Numbered from the stretch's first letter, positions 1 to 10,913 are shown. The stretch is 64,000 bases of DNA from Paralithodes platypus (GCA_032716605.1 CM064517.1:19388742-19452741), one strand, 5' to 3'. Made by a program: numbers and translations. The notes: generated from the sequence alone by a model not told the origin.

Positions 1-835
1 TTCGACATCTAGGGCTCTCTTGAAGTTGTCTAACGAGATGTCCCTCATGTCTCTTACTCGCCGTGGGAGTTTGTTGAAGAGACGTGGGCCTCTGTGTGAT
101 AACCAACCCTCTCGCAGAGAGCCCATAGCACCCCTGTTATTCATCCGGGGGATTTCGCATTCCCAGCCTCTCCTATCACTGAATTTCATGACTATCGGAG
201 TATGTAGGTTTGGTACTAAACCCTCTGCGATTTTCCATGTGTATATTATTAGGTAACGTTCTCTTCTACGTTCCAGTGAGTACAGATTCAGTGCTCTTAA
301 ACGCTCCCAATAGTGTAGATGTTTTATCGAACTTATATGCGAAGTGAAATTTCTTTGTACACTCTCTACGTCATTTATTTCACCTGCTTTGTATGGGGAT
401 GTTAATACGCTACAGTATTCAAGCCGCGGTAGCACTAGAGATTTGAAGAGCGTTATCATAGGCAATTCACCGCGTGTTTTAAAAGTACGCAGAATCCAAC
501 CCGTTAGACGTTTCGCAGCCGCCACTTTGACCTGGTTATGTACTTTGAAACCCATATTTTCGGACATTAATACCCCAAGGTCTTTCACACTGTCTTTCCG
601 TTCTATTATGTGGTTAGATTCTGTTAAGTAATTTGTAATTTCTTTAACACCATTATTATCTCCGTACTGTATTAATTGGAATTTGTCCTCATTGAATTGC
701 ATGTTGTTTTCCCTGGTCCACTGGAACACTACATTCATGTCTTCCTGCAGTCGGCCCGTGTCCTCTTGTGTGTTTACTATCTTGCTTAATTTTGTGTCAT
801 CAGCAAAAGACGACACCGTACTGTTACTCAGTTAG
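1..835 (-). mobile_element. LINE-A, C-terminal part of RT and 3' region
   Basis: The minus strand reads as the RT catalytic box SSFADDTKL (near 815-789) followed by a typical thumb and C-terminus: FNEDKFQLIQYG, KDLGVLMSE, LPRLEYCSVL, and a final FNKLPRRVRDMRDISL. This continues the RT that resumes at 1311; the gap between them is a SINE. The layout resembles CR1-like non-LTR elements. It is non-functional as it stands because the palm domain is split. The window edge may cut its 3' end. Confidence 0.75.
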
Positions 836-1310
836 TTACTTGTTCGTCAAGGGGAATCCACGCAATGCGAGCTAAGCTCATTATTATCGCGCCTCCTTAA
901 CTGGGAATGTATTGCGTGAAATGCATGTTAAGTGTTTTATGTACTGTTGGAATGGCTGTGGATGTGTGTGTAGTCTGTATTTTAGCCAATTGGCGACATT
1001 GGAAACGAAGGCTTAGGGTGGATCTGTATGGTACCATTCTCACTATAGACGGTACCGTCTCGCCCGAAGGCTTAGATAGCCATCAGCTTAGGTGAACCAT
1101 ATGATACCCATCTCGCCTTGTACCATTTTTGCCAACCCCAGATGGGACGTCACAACGTCGTCCACTTATTCCAGGTACCTATTTACAGCTAGGTGAACTG
1201 AGACTAACACATGAAAGGAGACAAGCCCAATTTGTCTCCGCCCGGCCGGGTATTGAACCCCCGACCCCTCGTGTGTGAGACGAGAGCTCTACCTACTAGG
1301 CTACGGGCTG
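836..1310 (-). mobile_element. tRNA-derived SINE inserted in LINE-A
   Basis: Read on the minus strand, a tRNA-like head starts near 1310. It has an A-box-like GTAGCCTAGTAGG, a stem-loop with CTCGTCTCACACACGAG, and a B-box-like GGGTTCAATACCC. The body includes CACCTAGCTGTAAATAGGTA. The insertion falls between the VPQG/DIDTN part and the FADD box of LINE-A RT, so the LINE frame is interrupted. The 3' limit (about 836) is set by where LINE coding resumes; I could not define a target-site duplication. Confidence 0.7.
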
Positions 1311-2551
1311 TGTCTGGTGTTGGTATCTATGTCGCATATTAGTATGAGGAACAGAAGGGGCGCTAGCACTGTTCCTTGGGGCACTGAGCTTTTGACATCC
1401 GAAGGCTCAGAAGTGACTTGGTTTACTGCTACCGATTGTTTTCGGTTTACGAGGAAATTGTATATCCACCGTCCGATTTTCCCAGTTATACCTTTTGCTT
1501 TCAGTTTGTGGGCTATTATACCATGGTCACATTTATCAAATGCCTTAGCAAAATCGGTGTAAATGACATCCACGTTTTTCTTTTCTTCTAGCGCTTTAAG
1601 AATTTTGTCATAGTGTTCCAAAAGTTGTGAGAGACATGATCTTCCCGCTCTGAACCCATGTTGACCGGTGTTGTGTAGTTCATTTGTCTCCATGAATGTT
1701 GAAATTTTGCTTCGCAGGACTCGCTCGAAAACTTTAATGATGTGAGAGGTTAGAGCTACCGGGCGGTAGTTTTTTGGTAGTGCTTTACTCCCTCCTTTAT
1801 GCAGTGGGGCAATTATTGCGTTTTTCAAGCTATCTGGTATGTCACCAGTGTCTAGACTCCTTCTCCACATTATAGCCAGGGGTTTTGAGAGGTTTTCCTT
1901 ACATTTTTTCATTAGGATCGAATTCCATGAGTCCGGGCCTGGTGCCGAGTGGGATGGCATGTTGGAAATGGCCTCTTCTATGTCTTTTGGACTGAAATCA
2001 ATATCCAGCATCTGAGGGGTTTCCGTGGGGGAGGTTTCCATGAAAAATATATTTTGGTCTCTGATGACTTTTGTTTCATCAGGCTCACTGAATGCCATTT
2101 CATACTGCCTGCTTAAGAGTTCGCTCATTTCCTTTTTGTCCCCTGTGAAAGAGCCGTCCCCTTTACTCAGTGGGCCGATGTTTGATGTTGTTTTAGCCTT
2201 TTGTTTGGCGTATGAAAAGAAGTATTTGGAATTTTCCTTTATACCTGCAATAGCTTTCCTCTCCTCTTCCATATGTTGTAGTTCATATATTCTCAGCCTT
2301 TGTTCAATTTCCACAATTTCTCTATCTATTTCGACCTTTTGCCTATCCTGTAGATTTTGATGTGTGCGTCTTTGTGTGAGTAATTTTCTTCTTCTGTACA
2401 GCCTCCTCCTTTCCCGATCTTGTTTGCTTCTTCGTTTTGTTTGTCTTGCAGGTATATGGTGGCTACAGATTTGGGTCATGGTTTCTGTTAAGACTAGACA
2501 TTCTGCTGGTGTCAGGTTATCCATTAAGTCTTCCCAGTCTATTTCCTCCAT
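1301..2551 (-). pseudogene. LINE-A reverse transcriptase, palm part
   Basis: Frame of 416 codons. Residues ~1-110 are basic linker (TKRRSKQDRERRRLYRRRK). RT motifs follow: DSWNSILMKKC, KNAIIAPLHKGG, KNYRPVALTSHIIKVFERV (fingers), VIYTDFAKAFDKCDHG (motif A with catalytic Asp), SSVPQGTVLAPLLFL (motif B). The frame runs into the SINE at 1310 and stops before motif C; the YADD-equivalent FADD box lies downstream at ~800. It is therefore one RT gene cut in two, not a complete enzyme. Confidence 0.85.
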
Positions 2552-2814
2552 TTCTTGATTTACCTCTTCCCACCTAATGTTTTTGTTATTGAAGTTAAAT
2601 TTACTGAAGGGGCCGGTTTTTGTTCTCGATTCTGAGGTTGTCTGTACACTTTCTAAGGTTGTTTTGATCTCAATTAATTTATGATCTGAGTATGTTGTGT
2701 CCGATATGTTAATGCTGTGTACTAGAGTCGTTGTTAGTGAAGACCAGGTCTAAGATATTGTTTTCCCGTGTGGGTTCAGCAATATGTTGGTTAAGACTAA
2801 AAAAATCGCAAAGT

Positions 2815-3387
2815 TCAAAAAGCTCTCGTATTTGCTTCTCCGGTGTTGTTTGCCACTAACTGGTTTTCTAGTTGTCTCCATTTAATGTTTGGTAGGTTAA
2901 AGTCTCCTAGCCATATAATATTTGGTGTTGGGTTCCCCAGGGTTTCCACTTCTGATTTTATTTTGTTGAGCTGGGTTTTGAATTCTTCTCGGGATGCGTC
3001 TGGTGGCCTGTATGTAACAATAACTGCTAAATTTAGGGATTCTATTTTAACTCCAAGTATTTCCACCACTTCATTACTGTTATTTAGGAATTCAGTACAT
3101 ATCAGTGAGTCATGGATGTACAAGGCTACACCTCCATGTGATCTATGCGTTCTGTCCGCCCTATGTAGGTTGTAACCAGGAATCCATACCTCACTATCTT
3201 CCTGATCTTTAATGTGAGTTTCTGTGAGAGCCGCAAATATAGCGTTTCCTTCTTCTAGCAGGCCCCTAATAAATGGTACTTTGTTCGTGGTTCTATTTTT
3301 TAGGCCTTGGATATTTGCAAACAAGATTTGGGAGAGATTGTTTGGAGTACTATGTGTACCTAATAGTCTTCGGGATGTATTTGCCAC
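2815..3387 (-). pseudogene. LINE-A APE-type endonuclease
   Basis: 190-codon frame. APE endonuclease landmarks in order: LFANIQGLKN (N-terminal Asn), AALTETHIK (catalytic Glu), GGVALYIHDSL, VIVTYRPPD, IIWLGDFNLPNIKW (GDFN). The frame ends at a disruption near 2815, so the C-terminal SDH motif lies outside it. The stretch 2552-2814 (minus strand) continues the same element in other frames, including an INISDTTYSDHKLI-like SDH segment. The enzyme would nick target DNA for target-primed reverse transcription. Confidence 0.8.
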
Positions 3388-4120
3388 TCTTGGGAGGCCA
3401 GGAGGTGCTCGAGGTGTTCTATGTGCTCCTCCATCTCCCTCAGTCTCTTCATCTTCTTCGTCTGCCCTTTCCCTCCTTGCCTTTTTCCTCTGTCTCGTCC
3501 TCGCATAGCTAGAGAGTTTTTTGGGTTACCATTTGTGTTAGGTCTAGCATATCTCCAAGTCCCTTTAATATGAAAAGCTGGGCATTTCATATTGTAGCAG
3601 GTCTTGTTCTCAAGTGATGTCTTGCAAAGGGATGGGTGGTGGTACAGTAGGGTCCCGCATAAAACGAGTCCCGATTAAAACGACCGACCTAAAATATTAA
3701 TATTTAATTTTCGATCAGAACGAATGTGATCACATAAAACGAGTCCGCCGCCAAAGTGGGGCAAATACAAGGAGTTTTCATATAGAGCGCCGAAATATCG
3801 TACAAAACGTACAAAATATCGTACGCTTTCATATAAAACGCCGAAATATCGTACAAAACGTACGAAATATCGTTCGCTTTGTACGAACATTTTCGCTTAC
3901 AGTGAACATTGACGATATTGCGCCACCAAAATGCTGTGTTCACATAAAACGAATTCACATAAAACGCCCTCGTTTATCGACCATAAACTCGTTTTATGTG
4001 AGACCCTACTGTATTTGCAGGTTTCACCAAATCTACATTTTCCATGACTGGTTATGTTGTTGCAAATTTTGGGATGAGCAAATCTACATGACTTCCCATT
4101 ATATTGGCCCTTTTGACCAA
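3388..4120 (-). pseudogene. LINE-A ORF1-like protein with CCCH-type fingers, split by a MITE
   Basis: If 3645-4011 and one TA are ignored, the minus strand reads continuously through cysteine/histidine-rich repeats: SCRFAHPKIC, GKCRFGETC, then KYHHPSLC and KTCYNMKCPAFH. A basic region (RGRDRGKRQGGKGQTKKMKR) and a heptad-like REMEEHIEHLEHLL precede the endonuclease frame. Spacing fits CCCH nucleic-acid-binding fingers plus a short coiled coil, as in ORF1 proteins of some LINEs. The 5' end is lost at 4120, where LINE-B's tail begins. Confidence 0.65.
3645..4011. mobile_element. TA-flanked MITE (pogo/Tigger or mariner type)
   Basis: The 367-bp element is bounded by TA at 3643-3644 and 4012-4013. 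Its left end CAGTAGGGTCCCGCATAAAA and right end (reverse complement) CAGTAGGGTCTCACATAAAA form an inverted repeat of at least 24 bp. It holds internal subrepeats of CGAAATATCGTACAAAACGT. It has no transposase. Removing it with one TA rejoins the CCCH ORF1 of LINE-A in frame (TGC AAA TAC CAC), which confirms both boundaries. Confidence 0.92.
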
Positions 4121-4288
4121 AGTAATAATAATAATAATAAGCATGTTACTTATTTCTCATAAGCGCCAATTTTTCCGAAGAATTCACTAGCGCTCGAAAA
4201 GAGAAAGAAAAAAGAACAAAAATCAATGCATCAAAAGAAGGCTTATATACAACACACATTTAACAATCACTAGCAGTGGCAAAATAGC

Positions 4289-6370
4289 CTAACCTCTATA
4301 GCCATCTGTCATGACACCTCTCTCAAGATCATAGCTTCTCTCAAAGAGAAAAGTCTTAAGTTGTCTCTTGAAGCATTCAACAGAACTCAGTTGTCTCACG
4401 GACAGCGGCAACCTGTTATACAACCTCGGAGCCATGTAGGAGAATGACCTCTCAAAGAAAGAAGACTGCTGGAAAGCCCTTGGTTCATCAAGACGAAAAG
4501 GGTCATTGTCATGACGCACAACTACACCATGGTGTGCCGGTGGGCGCCTGAGCAGCTCCGCAAGGTACCTAGGCTCACCAAATTTGAGAACCTTAAAAGT
4601 CACCAAACACAACTTAAATTCTATTCTTGCTCTTACTGGCAGCCAGTGCAGTTCTATGTGAAGAGATGTAGTAGGAGTTCTAGGTGGAACACCAAAAATT
4701 AGTCTTGCGGCCCTGTTAAGAACAGACTGAACTTTCTTCAAAATATAATTTGGAAGACCCACCAACAGGGCATTGCAATAATCAACACGAGAGAAGACCA
4801 ATGAGTGAACCAACGTCAGGAGGCAACGTCTGGTTATAAACGGCTTCACCAAATAGAGATTTCTGATGTGCAAGTAACAACTTTTAACTATCTGGTTTAC
4901 ATGCTCTTTGAAATCTAATCGGGAGTTCACATATACACCAAGATTTCGAACAGAGTTGGCCGGTCGCAGCTGAGATCCACCCACATTGATGGAGAGGGCA
5001 CCTACTATATCATCAGCTCTTCTATTTCCTCGGATGATGAGAATATCAGTTTTACCATCATTTAGTTTAAGTTTTCTCGCTCTCATCCACTTCTCGATAT
5101 CAGACATCAACAATTCCATCTTACTTCGTATATCAACTATATTTGTGATTCTCACATAAATCTGGGTGTCATCTGCATAAAAGTGAAAGGTGACATTATG
5201 TGCACAAAGCAGAAGAGACAAACTGCTAATATAAATTATAAATAGGATAGGACCTAAAACTGATCCCTGCGGAACACCATACTGCAGGGGTGTCGAGTCC
5301 GAGACCACTTGGTTTACCATCACACTCTGGGATCTACCTGACAAGTACGACCCAAGAAGCAAGAGAGCGGAGTCACGCACACCACAATCATAAAGATCAC
5401 TCAATAACAACTCGTGATCCACTGTGTCAAAGGCCGCAGAGAGATCAAGCAAGACCAATAGTGAGGCCACACCATTGCAAATGTTCTCAACTAGATCATT
5501 ATGTACTCTAATCAATGCTGTTTCAGTTGAATGATGCTGTCGGTAAGCAGACTGAAAAATTGGGATAGTTTCATTCTGCTGAAGTAGTGGTTGTAATTGG
5601 TCAAGTATTGCACGCTCTAATATCTTTGACATGAAGGACAGGTTGGAGACAGGACGATAGTTCAACATGTTCTCAACATCAAGTCCAGGTTTCTTTTGAG
5701 TAGGTCGGAGTAGTGCATGCTTTTCAGAATGTGGGAAGCTACCTTCAGAGAAGCACTTATTAATTATTTTGGAAATAAACTCAACTGTGTGATCATAGAC
5801 TCTTGGTAGCTTGGAAACATCTATGGGATCCAACGGGCAAAATGTTTTATTGAGGTTTCTTATGTAGGACGAGATCATGTCCACCTCTACTGAGTGAAAG
5901 GATGAGAGGACATTATTAGGAATGTGTCGGGGTTGGAGTACAACTGAAAGTTCTTCACCAACAGAAGCATCATCCAGTTCCTGTCTTATGCGAGTTATCT
6001 TGCCAGCAAAAAATGCCACAAAGTTGGCAGCCAACTCGGCATCGGGCACAGAAGGTCTTAAGCTGACTCTTGTTTTTCCAAGTAAACTGTTTACAATTGA
6101 AGCCAACCTCCTCTGGTCGTTACCACACGAGTCAACTTTTCCCTGATAATACACTTTCTTTTCATCTTTGATTTTGTGGACCACAGCTCTTCTGGCTGAC
6201 AGATATTGCAACCATGTAGAGTCTGTTTTATTTTTCCGCCATTCACGTTCAGCTCTTCTACGCGCTCTTCTAAGAAATTTAACTCGAGTGCTATACCAGG
6301 GTGAATCATCTCGTACTATGATTTTCTTCTCTACTTCTGGACACCTTCTTTCCAGATAATATCTGCACAC
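4289..6370 (-). CDS. LINE-B reverse transcriptase, uninterrupted
   Basis: 693 codons without a stop. Order: basic region (residues ~25-75), KHALLRPTQKKPG and LNYRPVSNLSFMSKILERA (fingers), VLLDLSAAFDTVDHE (motif A), QYGVPQGSVLGPILF (motif B), FHFYADDTQIYV (motif C, YADD), LKLNDGKTDILI (motif D), VRNLGVYVNSRLDF, then the L2-type C-terminal domain with IELHWLPVRARIEF. The catalytic aspartates are present. No ATG opens the frame cleanly at its 5' end (GTG at 6370), and there is no endonuclease, so autonomous retrotransposition is unlikely. It may still be transcribed; I see no promoter. Confidence 0.85.
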   Translation of the reverse strand: MCRYYLERRCPEVEKKIIVRDDSPWYSTRVKFLRRARRRAEREWRKNKTDSTWLQYLSARRAVVHKIKDEKKVYYQGKVDSCGNDQRRLASIVNSLLGKTRVSLRPSVPDAELAANFVAFFAGKITRIRQELDDASVGEELSVVLQPRHIPNNVLSSFHSVEVDMISSYIRNLNKTFCPLDPIDVSKLPRVYDHTVEFISKIINKCFSEGSFPHSEKHALLRPTQKKPGLDVENMLNYRPVSNLSFMSKILERAILDQLQPLLQQNETIPIFQSAYRQHHSTETALIRVHNDLVENICNGVASLLVLLDLSAAFDTVDHELLLSDLYDCGVRDSALLLLGSYLSGRSQSVMVNQVVSDSTPLQYGVPQGSVLGPILFIIYISSLSLLLCAHNVTFHFYADDTQIYVRITNIVDIRSKMELLMSDIEKWMRARKLKLNDGKTDILIIRGNRRADDIVGALSINVGGSQLRPANSVRNLGVYVNSRLDFKEHVNQIVKSCYLHIRNLYLVKPFITRRCLLTLVHSLVFSRVDYCNALLVGLPNYILKKVQSVLNRAARLIFGVPPRTPTTSLHIELHWLPVRARIEFKLCLVTFKVLKFGEPRYLAELLRRPPAHHGVVVRHDNDPFRLDEPRAFQQSSFFERSFSYMAPRLYNRLPLSVRQLSSVECFKRQLKTFLFERSYDLERGVMTDGYRG

Positions 6371-6591
6371 TGGTGTAGACAGCCCCAGTAGGTGTGGCTG
6401 GGGCTGCGAGGGGTTATGTGGTGAGCTAAGTGTGGTTGTGGTTGATAGTGGGCTTGGTGTATGGGTGGGTGAGGCCTGCAGGGGGGTGGAGTTACGTGTC
6501 GGTTGTAGGTGGGCAGGTGGTGAGCTATGCTGCGGGGCTAGTTGGGTCTGGGAGGGGGAGGTCTGGTAGTTGGGGGAGATAGTGGTGTGGT

Positions 6592-7060
6592 TTAGGGATG
6601 GTGTGTGTTATGAGGTGGTGTAGAGGGGGGCTGGGTGTCATGATCTGCCGGGCGTAAGTAGGCAGATGGCAGAGGTGTGGAGTGGGGTGGGTCATGTGGG
6701 GAGGTGGGAGGCGGCGGCGGTGTGGTATTTGGTGACGTCGATACGATTGTGGTCAGGGATGTATGAGGGAAAATTCTTGGTGTGTTTCCCCAGTGTTGTT
6801 GGAATAACACCACCTCTTGGCTATATTTAGGTCTATCTTGTACCTCTGTTTTTTCCACAGTCTGGATGATTTGCATTGTGAACTCGGCACAGCTGTTGCA
6901 AAATTGTGAGTTCTTCCCCTTATTTTAAGCCATGTTTATCGGTGTTGAAAGTCCTATGCAGCACCAATGAAACTTGTCTTTGCATATTTGGCATTTTGTG
7001 CCACGTTTGTCTCTCACTCTGTCCCTACAGATACTGCAAACGTCCTTGGTATTCATATCT
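6592..7060 (-). pseudogene. LINE-B N-terminal PHD-like finger and proline-rich linker
   Basis: Minus-strand translation of 7040-6880 gives CQICKDKFHWCC and FCNSCAEF, a Cys/His pattern like a PHD finger, with one in-frame stop after the HWCC segment. It leads into an open frame (6876-6592) starting TMQIIQTVEK and becoming proline/threonine-rich (TPPPPPTSPHDPPHST). PHD fingers followed by Pro-rich linkers are known at the N-termini of several L2/CR1-type proteins. The linker then runs straight into the RT. Confidence 0.55.
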
Positions 7061-7095
7061 ATAAGAATATTTTACTCGACTTTCTTGTATATACG

Positions 7096-7284
<189 letters not shown>

Positions 7285-7285
<1 letters not shown>

Positions 7286-7533
7286 GGGGTCACTGTTTTG
7301 TGGTTAGGACTTGTTCGAGCTTCCAATCATTAACACTGGCTTTGGTTTAAACTTTAAGTAACACTTTCGATAAACTTATGAAACAGAATCATCACTGCCC
7401 TAACCACTTCCTGTCTCTCTTATCCCCGGTCCGAATTTACACTATTGATGGTTGCATGAGAGTTTCTTCCTCAATAACGTCACTACTAATAATATCCCGC
7501 GATATGCGATTTGTTAAATAGTTAACTTATTAT

Positions 7534-7565
<32 letters not shown>

Positions 7566-8159
7566 ATATTTTTTTTATCTGTTCGAGTTTAACTTCCCAT
7601 TTCGGTAAAATCGTATACCGGTACCACGGTTTAGAATGTGTCTACGTCAAGGGGGAGGGGTGGTGTTGGTGAGAGGGGGCCTATGACACTCGTCAATTGC
7701 TAAGCGATTTATGTGTTTTGGTACGGTGGTGGTAGGACGATCACTTACACTGGCCCTAAACTTTCTTTTGAAATTGTAAGTTCTGTATAAATGCTGGTAT
7801 TTTTTTTTTTTTTTTTTTTTCATGAGATACAGTTTACATACATGAATCGTGATCTAGCCACTTTTCACTAATATGCGATTTTAACTTTGCACACTGGACT
7901 AAAAACCCATCGTTCCCTTGATTATGCCTGGCATTGGGGAATAACGGTTTTTGTTTTTGTTTTCCCACGCTTTTGTTATATCTCCGAAGATATTTATGCC
8001 ATCAATTCGATTTGACACTACAAAGAACCGCGACACTAAGTTTGGTTATGTGGATGATTTTGGTTCAGTTGTATCATCAATATCCTGTCGAGGTTAAGTT
8101 TCGCTTTTGGTAAAATCGTATAGGGGAGGGGAGGGGACGTGTCCAGGAGAGCGAGGGGA
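7285..8159. other. Intergenic/intronic, no gene seen
   Basis: Contains T-tracts at 7542-7565 and 7800-7820. A short direct repeat, GGTAAAATCGTATA, occurs near 7604 and 8110 inside longer similar blocks (CTGTTCGAGTTTAACTT versus CTGTCGAGGTTAAGTTT), so two diverged repeat copies are likely. No frame resembles a protein. Confidence 0.5.
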
Positions 8160-8606
8160 GGGGGTGAGACATGTGAAGCACTTTTAGTTGCAACCAGCAC
8201 CTGCCATCTTGCCTTCGCATGATGCATGGGGACTTAGTTGCTCACTCACGGCTCGAAGCAGCCCCATCTCTGAAGCTTCCTCGCTCCAGTGCTTCACCGT
8301 CTCACCTCCTAGACTCGGACCCTCACTCTCAGAATGCCACCTATTGAGCAATGAACTAAATGGGCATTGCCCCCTTATAGCATATTTTTTTTAATATGGG
8401 AATATTCATACAGTGCTATTTAATCAGGGAACAATGAGGGTATTTATTTGGCATTTCGGTGGGCTTTGTGGTAATGAACTGATACTAGGTACAGCACAAA
8501 TTCCATCCCAATAATATCTTCCCATTGACATACAGTATCGGGATTTGAACCTGGGTCCATTGGATTACCAGTTTAGTGGCAAGACCACTCCACCACACAT
8601 CGCCTT
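8160..8606 (-). mobile_element. tRNA-derived SINE-R1
   Basis: The tRNA-like head reads on the minus strand from ~8606, with GTGGTGGAGTGGTCTTGCC (A box) and CCAGGTTCAAATCCCG (B box). The body, with CTATTTAATCAGGGAACAAT and TTCGGTGGGCTTTGTGG as read on plus, recurs at 20658-21085, and its distal part at 53601-53656/57669-57899. The family is therefore at least 440 bp. At 20658 the 3' end carries a poly(A) tail, supporting retroposition. Confidence 0.7.
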
Positions 8607-8636
8607 ATACTCATATACTCTCTTTGTAAGCCTTAA

Positions 8637-9120
8637 CTCCTAAAAGTGGGCATGCTTGTTGACATGACCATGCTGCTGGGCGTGTATATTTACCGAAAAC
8701 GAGCTTCATTCCATGCTCTTTTTCATGCATAAACAAGAGCCAGAGCATAATACAGTACAAATATATATCCATGAAAGGGCGATAATAGAGCTTTCCAATG
8801 ACACCTGAATCATCCTTGTACGACCACGGGTTATCTTGCAGCGATCGCGTAACCGGAGGTGAAAATACCCTAAAATAAGGTAATTTCCACGGTTTTTCCC
8901 TTGTCTCGCGAGGTACAGCGGTGGAATTGAGGCATACTACGTGTCTGAGACGGCCCAGCGGTGGTGCTGAGCGGTCGAAGCCAAGCTATCGTTCTCCCAA
9001 CACGCGGACTCTCTCTCAGAGCTCATAACGTCCTCAAAATGACACCCGTCATATGAAGGGCACCGCAGGGGTGGCCAATATTATCTCTCCCGTCATATGA
9101 CAGTCACCGTCGGTTGAGGG
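8637..9120 (-). mobile_element. TTAA-bounded non-autonomous element, same family as 45150-45630
   Basis: TTAA at 8633-8636 and 9121-9124. In reverse complement its interior (GGTCGTACAAGGATGATTC, CTCTGGCTCTTGTTTATGC, ATGAAAAAGAGCA) matches the element at 45150-45630, whose TTAA boundaries are proven by ORF restoration. No transposase. The TTAA target and size are typical of piggyBac-type MITEs. Confidence 0.7.
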
Positions 9121-9707
9121 TTAATCTCCCATTCGCTCAACATGTCCATACCAGCAAAACACCCGTTTGTCTACTCTAGCCGAAAAAGGTTCCCGCTGTT
9201 CCATTCTCTTATGTACCTCTTCATTCCTCAATCTGTCTCCATGAGTCACTTAACATACAGTATACTCCTCAAGCAGCTGATCTCTATCACATCCAGCTTT
9301 CTTCTCTCTTTTGCCTTCAGTGCTCATGTCTCAGCCCCATACATCACTGGTGGTATAACTATCCCTTGATACATTGCACTTTTAGCTCTCATTCCAAAAT
9401 TTCTCACCTTCCACATACTTCCCATTGCTCCGAAAACTTTCTTTCTTTCACATACTCTCTGTCTTACCTCCGTTTCCACACCTGTGTCCTTGCTTATCAC
9501 TCCTCCAAGATATTTAATACACTCTACTTGTTCCAGTATTTCCCCATCCAGCCGCACATCTAGATTCACCCTACGAGCACCTCTATTACACACCATCACT
9601 TTACTTTTATTGATGTTCACCCTCAGCTTCCTCCTCCCACATACCACGCCAAACTCTTTGACTACTCGCTGCACTTTCTCCTCAAAATCCGCCACCAACG
9701 CTGTGTT

Positions 9708-10113
9708 GTTGTTGTTGTTCCCCAAGCTGCCTGGCCGAACAGCCCCAAGGCCCCGAGCAATTCCAAGGCCATAACCGAGCGCCCCCACAGAACCCTCCCT
9801 GCCGACCACAATAAAGCCTGGGTGACCGAAGCCACTCCATGGCGGGGATCTGAGGAGGGTGCGGAAACGCCCGGGAAACCAAAGCCCCACCCAGGGCCCT
9901 GTGCCCCTCAGCAATTATGAAGAGAAAGTTGAGGGGCAAGGGAAAAAAGTGACGCTTTGGCTTCCAATCTTGGTAGATTGGGAGGTCAATCCACGGAAAA
10001 GACGCCGTCACTTGAGATCTAGAAAATATATAAGTTAAAGGAACAGTCAGAGTAAGCTATGGGTATGGCAGAGATCACTCAGTTCTCACTCTGATAGACC
10101 AGCCCATCACCAT
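9708..10113 (-). mobile_element. SINE-2A copy, 406 bp, with 14-bp target-site duplication
   Basis: Flanked by ACCAACGCTGTGTT at 9694-9707 and 10114-10127. On the minus strand it starts TGGTGATGGGCTGGTCTATC, contains ATGGAGTGGCTTCGGTCACC, and ends GGCCAGGCAGCTTGGGGAAC followed by (CAA)n. It lies inside LINE-J. It lacks the ~120-bp GC-rich head present at 40407 and 62271. The frames across it recur in other copies but are not genes. Confidence 0.92.
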
Positions 10114-10250
10114 ACCAACGCTGTGTTATCAGCAAACACCAACTGGTTCAACTCCCAATCTCTACCATTCTTTCATACTAAACCCAATCATCTACCCATA
10201 GTTCTCATTTTCACCTCCCTAACCACACCATCCATATATACTGTACTGTA

Positions 10251-10455
10251 AGCCTGCCCGGGATGTAATACAGCACCCCATACCATTAAACACATCATAG
10301 AAGACTGCATTTCACACAACCACTTACGCCAACAACACAATCTACACTCAATGAGAGCTCTGTGGGAAAGCCCGATCGTGGCCATGGCCTTTCTCAGGGA
10401 CTCGGGGCTGTTCGGCCAGGCAGCTTAGGGAACAACAACAACAACAACAACAACA
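10251..10455 (+). mobile_element. 2A-LINE 3' end, severely 5'-truncated
   Basis: Matches the last ~200 bp of the 2A-LINE at 53666-57659, from the CPGCNTAPHTIKHIIEDC codons through GGCAGCTTAGGGAAC and a (CAA)n tail. The short flanking repeat ACTGTA (10245-10250 and 10456-10461) is a plausible target-site duplication in LINE-J. Confidence 0.85.
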
Positions 10456-10487
10456 ACTGTACATTAAACAACCACAGTGATATTACA

Positions 10488-10913
10488 AGCATGGATGTTG
10501 GTTGAGAGACTCAGACCAAAAGTGATAGCAGTGGAAAGGAATTACTTAAGAAGTGCGTGCGGAGTTACATGGAGGGATAGACAGACTAATGAGGAAGTAA
10601 GAAGGAGGTGTGGTGTGGAGGTAGATGTGCTGGAAAGTGTGAAAAGGAATAACTTGAGATGGTTCGGCCATATGGAACGTATGGAAAGCGAGAGAATGAC
10701 TAAGAGGGTGTACGAGAGCGAGGTGGAGGGACAGAGAGGGAGAGGTAGACCAAATGAGAGGTGGAAGGATGGAGTGAGGAAGTATATGAACGAAGGCGGT
10801 GCTGGTTGGGGGGAGGGGCGTCGACTGACTGGGGACAGAGGTGCATGGGGGCGGTTCGTTCGTGGCCACCCCTTCGGGGATCGCGGGGTCAAGCAATAGA
10901 TAGATAGATAGAT
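10488..10913 (+). mobile_element. LINE-K 3' end with (GATA)n tail
   Basis: Encodes the last ~125 residues of an RTE-like protein (VTWRDRQTNEEVRRRCGVEV, LRWFGHMERMESERM, GRGRPNERWKDGVRKYM) and ends in CAATAGATAGATAGATAG. The target-site duplication AGTGATATTACA is at 10476-10487 and 10914-10925. 5'-truncated on insertion into LINE-J. Other copies: 37009-37804, 48819-49021, and 38455-41240 on minus. Confidence 0.9.

Larger units (their letters stand above)
4121..7070 (-). mobile_element. LINE-B, L2-like non-LTR element lacking its endonuclease
   Basis: On the minus strand: a PHD-like cysteine-rich segment (~7040-6880), a proline-rich linker (6876-6400), then a long RT frame (6370-4289), a short 3' UTR and a TTATTA microsatellite tail at 4121-4139. 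The RT C-terminus (IELHWLPVRARIEFKLCL, FSYMAPRLYNRLPL) is typical of the L2 clade. The APE endonuclease expected between linker and RT is absent. It sits directly against LINE-A ORF1. Truncated relatives lie at 23031-23170 and 34216-34640. Confidence 0.8.

Noticed and set aside
9682..10011. A ~110-codon frame containing FPWIDLPIYQDWKPK that recurs in four places (9682, 40620, 42807, 61731) and looked like a conserved protein family.
   Set aside because: All occurrences are SINE-2A copies; starts, ends and reading frames follow the element, not a gene, and the frame is lost in truncated or indel-bearing copies.
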